In this document: in pieces, positions 16,796-25,844 of the stretch | How the letters are laid out: each line of letters opens with the position of its first letter | How positions within the stretch are numbered: position 1 is the first letter of the stretch | Notes under the pieces: model-generated | Database searches by the model: none | The model's input: only the letters and a program-made list of their open reading frames with translations | What the model was told of the DNA's origin: nothing | Position numbers and translations under genes: made by a program | Assembly: GCF_014771645.1 (NCBI RefSeq) | Contig: NZ_CP061738.1 | Coordinates: 1,039,989 to 1,090,098, forward strand | Direction: 5' to 3' | DNA: 50,110 nucleotides | DNA from: Candidatus Wolbachia massiliensis | GTDB lineage: Bacteria > Pseudomonadota > Alphaproteobacteria > Rickettsiales > Anaplasmataceae

Positions 16796-16868
16796 TGGCC
16801 TGAGCAGGAATCGAACCAGCGACACAAGGATTTTCAGTCCTTTGCTCTACCAACTGAGCTATCAGGCC
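16796..16868 (-). tRNA. tRNA-Phe (GAA)
   Basis: On the minus strand a 73-nt cloverleaf: acceptor GGCCTGA pairs with TCAGGCC, D arm TAGCTCAGTTGGTAGAGC, anticodon loop CTGAAAA with GAA, T arm CTGGTTCGATTCCTG. The CCA end is not encoded. Confidence 0.95.
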
Positions 16869-16949
16869 AACCGTATGCTTTCATTTTTAGATAAAAAATG
16901 TTATTATGTCTATCAAAAGTTTTTAAAGTAGTTTATATAAAAATAAAGG

Positions 16950-17456
16950 ATGAACATTAATAACAAAATAGGAATCTACCCTGGTACATTTGATCCTATA
17001 ACCTTTGGACATATTGATATAATAAAAAGAGCGTGCAAACTAGTTGATAAATTGATAATCGGTGTCGCAGAAAATGTCAATAAGCATACCACTTTTGATG
17101 CAAAGCTACGCACAAGCATGGCTGAAAATGAAATTAAAGGACTAGGAATTGGTGCAGATGTTATATCTTTTAATGGGTTGTTAATGAAGTTTGCCAAAGA
17201 GCAAAATGCTTCTGTTATTATTAGAGGGCTAAGAGCAGTGTCAGATTTTGACTACGAGTTTCAAATGAGTTGGGTAAATTATAAACTTCTTCCTGAAATT
17301 GAGACCATATTTCTTCCTGCCTCCGAGGATACTCAATTTATCTCATCAAGTTTTGTAAAAGAAATCGCAAGATTAGGAGAAAGTGTTAGCAAATTTGTGC
17401 CAGAGGGCGTTCAGAAAGAATTGATTAATCTGAATAGGATCAGGTATGAAGAATAA
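16950..17456 (+). CDS. coaD: Phosphopantetheine adenylyltransferase
   Basis: A 168-residue CoA-pathway enzyme that transfers AMP from ATP to 4'-phosphopantetheine, giving dephospho-CoA. The nucleotidyltransferase signature is near the N-terminus: IYPGTFDPITFGHIDIIKRA, with the T-x-G-H motif. The substrate loop VIIRGLRAVSDFDYEFQM and the C-terminal ISSSFVKEIARLGESVSKFV are all present. Length and start fit the family. It is read away from tRNA-Phe and is followed 65 bp later by a small zinc-finger gene. Confidence 0.96.
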   Translation: MNINNKIGIYPGTFDPITFGHIDIIKRACKLVDKLIIGVAENVNKHTTFDAKLRTSMAENEIKGLGIGADVISFNGLLMKFAKEQNASVIIRGLRAVSDFDYEFQMSWVNYKLLPEIETIFLPASEDTQFISSSFVKEIARLGESVSKFVPEGVQKELINLNRIRYEE

Positions 17457-17521
17457 TATTTATTTTCTATTCTCAAACATGTATATTCAGTACATAAAAT
17501 ATTATAAATTAAAGGAGCAAC

Positions 17522-17719
17522 ATGCAAGAAGTGAGGGTTAATAAAAGAAAAGTTTGTTGTCATGGCAATGAGGACGATGAAGGTTCAGGTCATCCATTAA
17601 TATACTTAGATATGGGAGAGGAAGAGGAAATAGCTTGTCCTTATTGTGAAACAACATTTATTCATGACTGTACTGTAGAAGCAGTTAAGGAGGAAATTAT
17701 GGCTAAGGATGAGCTTTAA
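17522..17719 (+). CDS. Zinc-finger domain-containing protein (zf-CHCC, NDUFS6-like)
   Basis: A 65-residue protein with a zf-CHCC pattern: CCHG near residue 12, GHPLIYLDMG in the middle and ACPYCETTFIH near the end. Alphaproteobacterial proteins of this family are homologues of the mitochondrial complex I subunit NDUFS6. In bacteria they are small zinc proteins probably tied to NADH dehydrogenase (family knowledge). A good ribosome site AAAGGAG lies 5 nt before the ATG. It probably follows coaD in one transcript and is convergent with cdsA 9 bp away. Confidence 0.85.
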   Translation: MQEVRVNKRKVCCHGNEDDEGSGHPLIYLDMGEEEEIACPYCETTFIHDCTVEAVKEEIMAKDEL

Positions 17720-17728
17720 TAACCTAAG

Positions 17729-18355
17729 TTAACTTATATAGATAGCAACAAGAGGAGCAGTAAAGATGAAACTGTCCATACGGTCGAGCACTCCCCCATG
17801 GCCAGGTATTATGCTTCCACTATCTTTTACATTGTAAACTCTTTTGATAAGTGATTCAGTGAAATCGCCAAGTTGCGCTAGAATAGCAATTGCAAGGCCA
17901 ATAATTGGAGAATAGAAAATTGAAAATAGACCAAGAAATATTGATCCAAAAATTGTACACACTATTCCAGCTAAAATTGCACCGAGAAGCCCTGACCAAG
18001 TTTTTCCAGGGCTAATAAGTGGGCAAATTCTAGCTCCGCCAAAATTCTTGCCAAATAGGTAGGCAGTGATATCGATTCCCCAAATGGTTAAGATAAGCCA
18101 TACTAATGCGTATTTTCCCTGCGGTAGATTATATAGATATATTAATGAGGCATTCGGTAGTGCAATCAATAATAATGCAAAAACGTATAAGATTCTGTTC
18201 CCTCGAGTTAGATTATACCATTCAAAAGAAGATAAAACTGCTATCGAAAAAATTAGTAGGTAAAACGATAGATCACTGAAATATGTAGCAAAAGAGAATA
18301 CAAGCAATATTACTATTGAGGACAGTACCCTAACTATAAAATTGTTATCTACCAT
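17729..18355 (-). CDS. cdsA: Phosphatidate cytidylyltransferase
   Basis: A 208-residue integral membrane enzyme that makes CDP-diacylglycerol from phosphatidate and CTP for phospholipid synthesis. The signature is clear near the C-terminus: VKDSGSIIPGHGGVLDRMDS, together with SPGKTWSGLLGAILAG and GDFTESLIKR. About six hydrophobic segments are visible. It is shorter than the E. coli enzyme, losing N-terminal helices, as expected for reduced genomes. The ATG overlaps the 3' end of uppS by 11 bp, so the two are translationally coupled as the last genes of the rpsB cluster. Confidence 0.95.
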   Translation of the reverse strand: MVDNNFIVRVLSSIVILLVFSFATYFSDLSFYLLIFSIAVLSSFEWYNLTRGNRILYVFALLLIALPNASLIYLYNLPQGKYALVWLILTIWGIDITAYLFGKNFGGARICPLISPGKTWSGLLGAILAGIVCTIFGSIFLGLFSIFYSPIIGLAIAILAQLGDFTESLIKRVYNVKDSGSIIPGHGGVLDRMDSFIFTAPLVAIYIS

Positions 18356-19040
18356 ATCTTTTCTCTCTTTTTGTATAATCTTCTAATGCTTTGCTCAAAT
18401 CTTGACAAGAAAAATCAGGCCACAGAGTATCACAAAAATATAACTCAGCATAAGCTGCTTGCCATAATAAAAAGTTACTTAGCCTTTTTTCACCACCAGT
18501 GCGAATCAATAAATCCAACTTTGGCAAATCTTTAGTATATAGAAATTTTTCAAATTCGTCTTCTGATACACAATCAATATTTTCTTTCATAACATTTCTT
18601 ATAGCATGTATAATCTCTTGTTTTGCTCCGTAGCTGACTGCTACAGTAAGCAATAAACCATCATTTTTGTATGTCATTTCTTCTGCTTTCTTCATTTGAT
18701 CAAGTATTTTTTTTGATAACAAACTTAAATTACCAATGAAATTTAACTTAATGTTATAGTTGCAAATGAAATTGACTTTATCTTCATCAGTTAGCACAGA
18801 ATAGAATAAATCGAATAGATGGTCAGTTTCTTCTTTAGGTCTAAGCCAATTCTCCATAGAAAACGCATACAAAGTTAAATAAGGTATGGTCAGGGTTGTG
18901 CAATGCTTAGCAATATCATATGCAACTTCACTACCCTTTCTATAACCATCAACCTTTATCTTTCCTTGGTTGTTTGCCCATCTACCATTACCATCCATAA
19001 TGATTGCTAAATGTTTTGGTAGAGATTCCAGATCCAACAT
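18345..19040 (-). CDS. uppS: Isoprenyl transferase (undecaprenyl diphosphate synthase)
   Basis: A 231-residue cis-prenyltransferase that adds isopentenyl units to farnesyl diphosphate to make the lipid carrier for lipid II. Motifs: LAIIMDGNGRWAN with the catalytic Asp, YAFSMENWLRP, and the C-terminal DLLIRTGGEKRLSNFLLWQA then ELYFCDTLWPDF. Length and start are typical. It precedes cdsA with an 11-bp overlap and is separated from frr by a palindromic repeat. Retention with ftsW fits the partial lipid II pathway known in Wolbachia. Confidence 0.96.
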   Translation of the reverse strand: MLDLESLPKHLAIIMDGNGRWANNQGKIKVDGYRKGSEVAYDIAKHCTTLTIPYLTLYAFSMENWLRPKEETDHLFDLFYSVLTDEDKVNFICNYNIKLNFIGNLSLLSKKILDQMKKAEEMTYKNDGLLLTVAVSYGAKQEIIHAIRNVMKENIDCVSEDEFEKFLYTKDLPKLDLLIRTGGEKRLSNFLLWQAAYAELYFCDTLWPDFSCQDLSKALEDYTKREKRYGR

Positions 19041-19114
19041 TTAGAGTTCACCTCGATGTCATTCTAATGCGTGACATATAAACATAGTAATTTTGGAGTA
19101 ATCTCCATTTGAAA

Positions 19115-19238
19115 GGTGTCATACCAGTGCCCAGACACTGGGATCCAGTTTTCTAGCAATTTTATCGACAGTGTTGTATAGTGTGCTTGTTTACAATCAA
19201 TTTTGCTGGATTCCGGTGTCAAGCACTGAGATGACACC
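19115..19238. repeat. Palindromic repeat between frr and uppS
   Basis: GGTGTCATACCAGTGC (19115-19130) pairs with GCACTGAGATGACACC (19223-19238). Further in, GACACTGGGATCCAG pairs with CTGGATTCCGGTGTC. The whole unit can fold as a ~124-nt hairpin. It belongs to the dispersed palindromic family and fills the only long gap in the rpsB-cdsA cluster. It could attenuate or stabilise the transcript. Confidence 0.75.
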
Positions 19239-19276
19239 TTTATGTCTGGGGCAAAAAAAGCTTCTTTCATATTAAC

Positions 19277-19834
19277 CTAGTGATGCAATATCTCTTTTTC
19301 TTTGACAAGTAACTCACCATCAATTTTCTTGATATTATCATCAGTAATATTCTGTATTTCTTTTTTGGCACTATGAAAATCATCTTCTGAGATTTCCTTA
19401 TTTTCCTGCATTTTCTCTATTTCTTCCATAATATCTCTGCGTATATTTCTAATGGCAACCCGCGCATTTTCAGCAAACTGATGCAACAATTTCGCTAGTC
19501 TCTCACGAGTCTCTTGTGTTAGGTCCGGAAGAGTTATACGTATGGTATTACCTTCAACAACAGGGTTCAAATTTAGATTAGCATTTAGTATAGCATTTTT
19601 TACTTCACCTATCACACTAATGTCCCAAACTTTAATTGATAGAGTTTTATTATCTGTAACTGAAACACCAGCAACTTGATTTAGTTTTTGATGCCCACCA
19701 TAGATATTTACAACTATGCCATCAAGTAATGATGCGCTAGCTCTACCAGTACGTATACCTTTAATATCATTATGAAAAGACTGAATAGTTTTTAGCATCC
19801 TTTCTTTCGTTTTGGTTTTTACTTCATTCAACAT
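19277..19834 (-). CDS. frr: Ribosome recycling factor
   Basis: A 185-residue protein of exact family length that, with EF-G, splits the post-termination ribosome. Typical text is IRTGRASASLLDGIVVNIYG, then VWDISVIGEVKNAIL, ITLPDLTQETRERLAKLLHQ and ARVAIRNIRRDIMEEIEKM. The two helical arms are the N- and C-terminal stretches. It lies 10 bp after pyrH in the conserved rpsB-tsf-pyrH-frr order, so cotranscription is near certain. Confidence 0.97.
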   Translation of the reverse strand: MLNEVKTKTKERMLKTIQSFHNDIKGIRTGRASASLLDGIVVNIYGGHQKLNQVAGVSVTDNKTLSIKVWDISVIGEVKNAILNANLNLNPVVEGNTIRITLPDLTQETRERLAKLLHQFAENARVAIRNIRRDIMEEIEKMQENKEISEDDFHSAKKEIQNITDDNIKKIDGELLVKEKEILHH

Positions 19835-19844
19835 AAATTACCTA

Positions 19845-20585
19845 TCACTTACAATCTGAAACTATGGTACAAGTACCACAACCATTAATAATATTAACTA
19901 TTTTTTCTTCTTTTAAAGAAAAAACTATAATGGGAATAGAATTCTCACGAGCAAGTGAGATTGCTGATGCATCCATAACTTTTAAGTCGCGAGTCAACAA
20001 ATCCATGTAAGAAAGCTTATCATACATTATAGCATCTTCATTTTTTTCCGGATCAGCAGAGTATACACCATTTACTTGTGTACCTTTCAAAATAACATCA
20101 CAATTCATTTCAACAGCGCGTAGAGCTGCAGCTGTGTCTGTAGTAAAAAATGGATTACCTGTACCCGCTGCAAAGATTACCACTCTATCTTTTTCTAAGT
20201 GACGAATAGCTTTCCTCCTTATATAAGGTTCACATACAGTGGCCATGGGTATTGCAGATAGTACTCTAGAAGACACTAAATTTTTTTCTAAAAAGTTTTG
20301 TAAAATTAAAGCGTTGATTATAGTTGCAAGCATCCCAATATAATCACTGCTTGCCCTTTCACAGCCGCTTAAAGATGCAGATGCACCACGGAAGATATTA
20401 CCACCACCAACAACAATACATACCTGAACTCCTAGCCTGTAAACATCAGCTATATCTTTACATAATTGATCTATGACTTCCATATCATGGCCAAAAGGCC
20501 GCAACCCCATCAGAGCTTCACCAGAGATTTTAAATAATACTCTAGAGTATTTTATTTTACATCCTTCATCAGTTGAGGTAGCCAT
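19845..20585 (-). CDS. pyrH: UMP kinase
   Basis: A 246-residue amino-acid-kinase-fold enzyme that phosphorylates UMP to UDP. Motifs: [12 protein letters not shown] at the phosphate loop, [46 protein letters not shown] and the [20 protein letters not shown] segment. Length is normal, and it lies 10 bp after tsf and 10 bp before frr. The C-terminus ends in [16 protein letters not shown], unusually rich in Cys, but the core is intact. Confidence 0.97.
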   Translation of the reverse strand: MATSTDEGCKIKYSRVLFKISGEALMGLRPFGHDMEVIDQLCKDIADVYRLGVQVCIVVGGGNIFRGASASLSGCERASSDYIGMLATIINALILQNFLEKNLVSSRVLSAIPMATVCEPYIRRKAIRHLEKDRVVIFAAGTGNPFFTTDTAAALRAVEMNCDVILKGTQVNGVYSADPEKNEDAIMYDKLSYMDLLTRDLKVMDASAISLARENSIPIIVFSLKEEKIVNIINGCGTCTIVSDCK

Positions 20586-20595
20586 TTTTAACTAC

Positions 20596-21465
20596 TTAAT
20601 TTTTACTACCTAAAACAAGTAACTTATAATTAGACAATTTAACAGGAGAATTTACACTCGTTTCGCTTAATTTTATAAAATCAGAAATTTTTATTTTGTC
20701 ATCCTTTATAAATCTTTGTTCCAGTAAGATAACTTCTTCACAGTATTTAGCCATTCGACCATCTACTATTTTTTTTGTCACTTCTTCAGGTTTATTTAAG
20801 CGTTTTACTTGCTCTTCAACTACAGAACGTTCACTGTTCAACTTCGCCTGATCTAAGTCATCTATAGATAGAGCTTCAGGCTTCATAGCAACTATATGCA
20901 TTGCTATTTGCTTTCCAACCTCTTGCAATTTTGATTTATCACCTGATGATTGCAATGCAACTAAAGCACCTGTTTTACCCAGGTCATGCACATCACCATG
21001 TACATAACCAGCAACAATTCCGTCCTTAGCTTCCAGGTAACAAAGCTTGCTCAGTTCTAACTTTTCACCAAGAATCGATGTACCATTCATGATAGCTTCC
21101 TGCACTGTACCAATACCTTCATACTTAGCATTCTTTAACTCATCAACACTAGTGCAACGTTCCTGATAAGCAATTGTTGCTAAATTTGAAACTAATTCTA
21201 TAAATTTTTCGTTTCTTGCAACAAAATCAGTTTCACAATTCAATTCAACCAATACACCACAGTTTTCAGCTAAACGCATAGCAATCAGCCCATCTGAAGC
21301 TATTCTGTCACATTTTTTATCAGCTTTAGCAAGCCCTATTACACGTAACTTATCAATAGCTTTCTTGATATCACCATTACACTCTTCCAACGCTTTTTTA
21401 CAGTCGCTTAAACCAAGCCCTGTTCTATCACGCAGTTCTCTTATGTCATCTGGATTCATCTTCAT
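20596..21465 (-). CDS. tsf: Translation elongation factor Ts
   Basis: A 289-residue guanine nucleotide exchange factor for EF-Tu. The N-terminal UBA-like signature is [20 protein letters not shown]; the core has [17 protein letters not shown] and [18 protein letters not shown]. The start MKMNPDD has AGGAGG eight bases upstream, placing it inside the 3' end of rpsB (20-bp overlap), so translation of the pair is coupled. Confidence 0.97.
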   Translation of the reverse strand: MKMNPDDIRELRDRTGLGLSDCKKALEECNGDIKKAIDKLRVIGLAKADKKCDRIASDGLIAMRLAENCGVLVELNCETDFVARNEKFIELVSNLATIAYQERCTSVDELKNAKYEGIGTVQEAIMNGTSILGEKLELSKLCYLEAKDGIVAGYVHGDVHDLGKTGALVALQSSGDKSKLQEVGKQIAMHIVAMKPEALSIDDLDQAKLNSERSVVEEQVKRLNKPEEVTKKIVDGRMAKYCEEVILLEQRFIKDDKIKISDFIKLSETSVNSPVKLSNYKLLVLGSKN

Positions 21466-22294
21466 TTGTTACTACCTCCTTTTCATCTTCTTTATAAACC
21501 TTTCTATGTCCCCTTTTAGTTTGCACAATACCATCTTCTTTTTCCTGAATAAACTCGTCACCCTTTATATTACCAACTTTAACCCCAGACCTAGCTAAAT
21601 TAGATTCTATTCCAGCTAATATAAAATCAGCAGCTAATCTACAATAGAGTTCTATTGATTTTCTTGAGTCATCATTTCCCGGTACAGGATAAGTAATATC
21701 ATCTGGATCAGAGTTAGTATCAAGTACTGCGACTATTGGGATTCCCAATTTTTTAGCCTCTTTAACAGCAATATGCTCTTTATTAGTGTCAATGATAAAT
21801 AAAATATCCGGAATTGCTCCCATTTCTCTGATACCACCTAATGCCTTATCAAGTTTTTGCCTCTTCTTCTCAATGTTTCCTAATTCTTTCTTTGTTAAAA
21901 TGCTGTTTTCATCATTCAATATTTTCTCATATTGAGACAGCGTATTTATTGAAGAAGAAATAGTTCCCCAGTTAGTAAGCATACCACCGAGCCATCGATG
22001 ATTCACGTAATATTGACCACAACGTACTGCTTCATTTGCAATAATATCCAAAGCTTGAAATTTTGTACCAACAAATAGAATGCGGCCACCCTCAGATGCA
22101 ACGTCATGTAAAGCCTTCATTGCCACTTGTAGCAATGGTAATGTTTTCCGTAAATCAATTATATGTATACGATTTTCTTGATGAACCCCATATATATATG
22201 GAGCCATTTTTGCATTCCAGCGACTAATTTTATGACCAAAATGTACACCAGATCCAGCTAAGTCACGTACAGTGACTTCAGGCAAACTTGCCAT
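21446..22294 (-). CDS. rpsB: 30S ribosomal protein S2
   Basis: A 282-residue S2 protein. Typical segments are [67 protein letters not shown] and [19 protein letters not shown]. An in-frame ATG sits 30 bp upstream, but ATG 22294 is preceded by GGAGGAACAAGT and matches the family start ([16 protein letters not shown]), so I choose it. The charged C-terminal tail ([20 protein letters not shown]) is an extension common in alphaproteobacteria. It is first in the rpsB-tsf-pyrH-frr-uppS-cdsA cluster. Confidence 0.97.
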   Translation of the reverse strand: MASLPEVTVRDLAGSGVHFGHKISRWNAKMAPYIYGVHQENRIHIIDLRKTLPLLQVAMKALHDVASEGGRILFVGTKFQALDIIANEAVRCGQYYVNHRWLGGMLTNWGTISSSINTLSQYEKILNDENSILTKKELGNIEKKRQKLDKALGGIREMGAIPDILFIIDTNKEHIAVKEAKKLGIPIVAVLDTNSDPDDITYPVPGNDDSRKSIELYCRLAADFILAGIESNLARSGVKVGNIKGDEFIQEKEDGIVQTKRGHRKVYKEDEKEVVTNEDESR

Positions 22295-22475
22295 ACTTGT
22301 TCCTCCAAATAGTTTATCCTCCATGGCACAACCCTAATAGGACTACTTGTATAAGCCATGTGTGAAATTAAATTATTTATATAATAATATAAAAGACAAC
22401 AAAATGCAAACAAAAAATATTGACAAAGAGCAGTATGTTTATTAACTTTAAAGTTTAAAACACTAAAAAGAAATG

Positions 22476-22549
22476 GGGGGTGTAGCTCAGTTGGTTAGAG
22501 CGCATGCCTGTCACGCATGAGGTCGTGAGTTCAAGTCTCATCACTCCCG
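22476..22549 (+). tRNA. tRNA-Asp (GTC)
   Basis: A 74-nt cloverleaf: acceptor GGGGGTG pairs with CACTCCC (one G-U pair), D arm TAGCTCAGTTGGTTAGAGC, anticodon loop CTGTCAC with GTC, T arm GTGAGTTCAAGTCTCAT, discriminator G. CCA is not encoded. Confidence 0.95.
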
Positions 22550-22582
22550 CATATCATCTTTAACATAATACAATCCAAACAG

Positions 22583-23040
22583 AAGGGTGTCGTCTCAGTG
22601 CCCCTATGATGTCATCCAAGTAGCCCGTATGGTGTCACTCCAGCGCGTGACGATTGCAATTTGAGCCTACCCGGAGGCCAGTACACAACTGTACGAACAT
22701 TTGTTTTGCCAAGGTCAACAAACGGTGTCATGCCAGACTGGCATCCATAATCATCAAAAACGTTATGTTTTAGCAGCTTATGCTCACCAAATCAGTTCAC
22801 AATTCTGGATCCCAGTACTATCATAAGGAGCACTGCTGTTATTTCAGCCGCAGCGGGATCTCAGTCACAAGTATTTAAGAAATTTACTAAAGAAAAAAAA
22901 GGCAAAAGAAACTACCGAAAGAAAGAAATTGGAAACAAATTCTAGACGTATTTTTCCAGATTCGATAAAACAGCTAAGGTTTTTATGGGTTTTCTTGTTG
23001 GGGCTCTTTTTTCTAAAATTTTGTCCACAGAGCCTAGGCT
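22583..23040. repeat. Gene-free repeat block (palindromes and Rpn-cassette 3' module)
   Basis: 22583-22866 holds several palindromic-family units (GGTGTCGTCTCAGTGCC, GAGCCTACCCGGAGGCCAGT, TGCCAGACTGGCATCC). From about 22850 the Rpn 3' module follows, with the ~40-bp core (AAGAAATTTACTAAAG) and a segment ending TTGTCCACAGAGCCTAGGC just before the Rpn stop. It matches 12510-12716. The plus-strand ORF here is a repeat by-product. Confidence 0.7.
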
Positions 23041-23042
23041 AT

Positions 23043-23896
23043 CTATTCCTTGAGTTGTACAATTTCAGCTTGAGTAAGGCCGGTGATTTTAGAGATAACA
23101 TCAATAGACATGCCAGCCTTAAGAGAATTCTTTGCGACTGCAATTTTAGCTTGTTGTTCGCCCTCTGCTTTACCTCTTTCTTGACCGATTTGAATACCTA
23201 TCTCCTCACCAATTTTGATGCCCTCTTCTCTACCTTCGTGTCTGCCGCGTTCTTGACCGATTTGAATACCCTTCTCCTCACCAATTTTGATGCCTTCTTC
23301 TCTACCTTCGTGTCTACCTTTTTCAGTAGCGTCATCGAGTTTTTGGGCGAGGACAATCACGAATACGCTTGATTTCTTGTTCGTAGGCTATAAATTCTTT
23401 TTCTGACCAGTTGAACCTATTTAGCTCTTCATATGCTTTTTTAATTACTTCCTATTCAACTCCGTTTCACTAGTTTCATCTGCATATTTAAAGAACATTT
23501 TTCAACTATATTTTCTAATTGATCTTCCTTCGTTTTGGGAAATTTTGGCAATTCAATAAACGTAAAATAAAAATCTTTTAAATCGTGCGCATTGGTATTC
23601 TCATCCCGAATAGTGTGTTTTCTCGGACTTGTCCGGAAACATCTGCTATAGCAATAAAATTTTGAGCCTGTCTTGTTTAGCAGCGTAGGCACGTTTTTCA
23701 AAACCTTTAGTTTTCTGCATTTCGACGATCCCATTTTCATCTCTGCAGAACGATACTTTGTTTTTTAGAGGCAATTCATGATAGTTTCTTTTATTTCATC
23801 TTTGCCACCAAGATATCATTGAGAAAATTTATTCTTTTCAGTACCGAAGATGCGCCGAAATGCTATATCGTTCTTCGGATCGAGAAACTTAGATAG
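23043..23896 (-). pseudogene. Rpn/PD-(D/E)XK nuclease family pseudogene
   Basis: The N-terminal text LSKFLDPKNDIAFRRIFG is present but its ATG is lost (a TTG is in place) and the frame stops after EKNKFSQ. Middle frames hold NAHDLKDFYFTFIELPKFPK and later ENIVEKCSLNMQMKLVKRS. The C-terminal frame (23360-23043) has the longest Gly-rich repeat of the window, with two rounds of GREEGIKIGEE then GIQIGQERG, and ends LTQAEIVQLKE. Multiple breaks show it is decayed. Confidence 0.75.
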
Positions 23897-23959
23897 CAAA
23901 TAAATCTATAAAACGTTAATAATTATACACAATTCTTAAGAACATTTTTGTGTTTGGAG

Positions 23960-24280
23960 TAGTAAAAAGGCTATAGACTACTTTAGCCATAAGTACTTAA
24001 GAAATTTACTAAATGGTGAAAAAGGCAAAAGGAGCCCCGTAGTGCTAGTTTTACTCTCTATTCTGTAAATTGGCGCTAATAATAATGTGCTGACGCTTGA
24101 TTTAAGCGCGATTTGGCTGAATGTAGGAAAAATTTAAAAGACACGCAGCTCCAATAATTTTATATAATCCGCCAAAAGATACCTTAACTTTTTTACTGAA
24201 TTTGGTCATGAAATCTGCAGATCAAAGACAAATCTCACTATTATAATAATAGGACTGGAGAGGTTTGTCAAGTAATCTTT
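23960..24280 (+). repeat. Dispersed module with conserved outer end
   Basis: The ~40-bp core at about 23997-24040 (AAGAAATTTACTAAATGGTG) is followed by the ~230-bp block shared with 13540-13753 and 38420-38668. It ends GGAGAGGTTTGTCAAGTAAT and CTTT at 24280. No gene lies between the Rpn pseudogene and gatB. Confidence 0.75.
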
Positions 24281-24415
24281 TTGTTTAATTTTCAGTTCCG
24301 TTTTTATGGCTCAAAAAATCTAATAGATTAAAAATTTAAGATAAGAATATGAGTTTTGTTTTGACTTTTTGTGCTAATTTTGCAGAATATTGAGATTATC
24401 ATTTGAATCAAAAAC

Positions 24416-25837
24416 ATGGCAAAAGAGGATTGGGAAGCGGTAATTGGGCTTGAGGTACACGCTCAAGTTTCTTCTAAGGCGAAGCTATTTTCTAGTTCGT
24501 CAACTGAGTTTGGTGCTGAGCATAATACTCAAGTTTCTCTAGTTGATGCAGCAATGCCAGGTACGCTGCCAATACTAAATTACTACTCTATAGAACAGGC
24601 AATACGCACTGGTCTTGCGCTTTCTGCGGAAATTAACAAGAACTCTTACTTTGATCGAAAAAATTATTTTTATCCTGATTTACCGCAGGGCTACCAGATA
24701 ACTCAGTTTTTTGAGCCAATAGTTAAAAACGGCAGACTATTTATCAATGATAATAAAAAAGAGATAAAAATCGCGAGAATTCACTTAGAGCAGGACGCAG
24801 GAAAGAGCGTTCATGAGGAAAGAAAAACTTACGTGGATTTAAATCGTGCAGGAGTTGCTTTAATGGAAATTGTTTCGGAGCCGGATCTTCGGTCATCTGA
24901 GGAAGCTGCGGAGTTCATGAAAAAATTGAGGCAGATTTTGCGTTATATTGGCTCATGTGATGGTGATATGGAAAAAGGATCACTTCGCTGTGATGCAAAT
25001 GTTTCTGTCCGCCTGAGGGGTAGCGGCAAATTTGGCACTCGTTGTGAAATAAAAAACCTAAATTCAATACGTTATATCGTGCAAGCTATAGATTATGAAA
25101 TACAAAGACAAATTGAAATTTTGGAAAGTGGGGAAGAAATAAGCCAAGATACCTTGTTGTTTGATGTTGCTTTAGGAAAAACAAAAGTGATGCGAAACAA
25201 AGAGGATGCAAGCGACTACCGATATTTTCCCGAACCTGACTTACTGCCTGTTGAGATAAGCCAAGATAAAATCGATTCTATAAAATCGTCTTTGCCTGAA
25301 TTACCGGATCAAAAAAAACTGCGGTACATTGAGGATTTGGGTATCAATGAATACGATGCGGACGTCATCACTTCTGATAAAGCAATTGCTGATTATTTTG
25401 AGGAATTAATAAAAAAGCACGATTCAAAGCTCGCTGTTACTTGGTTAACCGTAGAACTTTTCGGTCGTTTAAATAAAGCAGGTATTGATATTGTGAGCTC
25501 TCCAATTAAAGCAAACGCCTTGTCCGAGCTCTTGGATTTTATCGTCGATGGAACGATCTCTGCTAAACTTGGCAAGCAGGTTTTTGATATTATGTTTGAA
25601 ACTGGTAAACCTGCATCTCTAATTATAGAAGAGCAGGATCTCAAGCAAATAACCAATAAAAATCAAATATCGGAAGTTATCGACAAAATAATTAACAATA
25701 ACCGAGATAAAGTTCAAGAATACAAAAGCGGTAAAACAAAATTATACGGATTCTTCGTCGGCGAAGTCATGAAATCTACCAAAGGAAAAGCCAACCCTGA
25801 TGTGGTGAATTTGGTTTTGAGTGAAAAATTGAGGTAA
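24416..25837 (+). CDS. gatB: Asp-tRNA(Asn)/Glu-tRNA(Gln) amidotransferase subunit B
   Basis: A 473-residue GatB, the subunit that binds the mischarged tRNA and, with GatA and GatC, makes Gln-tRNA(Gln) and Asn-tRNA(Asn). The N-terminal signature [20 protein letters not shown], the PGTLPILN loop, [13 protein letters not shown] and [13 protein letters not shown] are intact. The C-terminal YqeY-like helical domain ends [16 protein letters not shown], where GKA and NP are characteristic. Length is normal. The first STAND gene starts only 7 bp after its stop, so the two may share a transcript. Confidence 0.97.
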   Translation: MAKEDWEAVIGLEVHAQVSSKAKLFSSSSTEFGAEHNTQVSLVDAAMPGTLPILNYYSIEQAIRTGLALSAEINKNSYFDRKNYFYPDLPQGYQITQFFEPIVKNGRLFINDNKKEIKIARIHLEQDAGKSVHEERKTYVDLNRAGVALMEIVSEPDLRSSEEAAEFMKKLRQILRYIGSCDGDMEKGSLRCDANVSVRLRGSGKFGTRCEIKNLNSIRYIVQAIDYEIQRQIEILESGEEISQDTLLFDVALGKTKVMRNKEDASDYRYFPEPDLLPVEISQDKIDSIKSSLPELPDQKKLRYIEDLGINEYDADVITSDKAIADYFEELIKKHDSKLAVTWLTVELFGRLNKAGIDIVSSPIKANALSELLDFIVDGTISAKLGKQVFDIMFETGKPASLIIEEQDLKQITNKNQISEVIDKIINNNRDKVQEYKSGKTKLYGFFVGEVMKSTKGKANPDVVNLVLSEKLR

Positions 25838-25844
25838 AATTGGA

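Noticed and set aside
22929-23372. Plus-strand ORF of 147 residues with repeated LLTNFDA text
   Set aside because: It is the antisense of the Gly-rich repeats of the Rpn pseudogene; periodicity comes from the minus-strand coding repeats.
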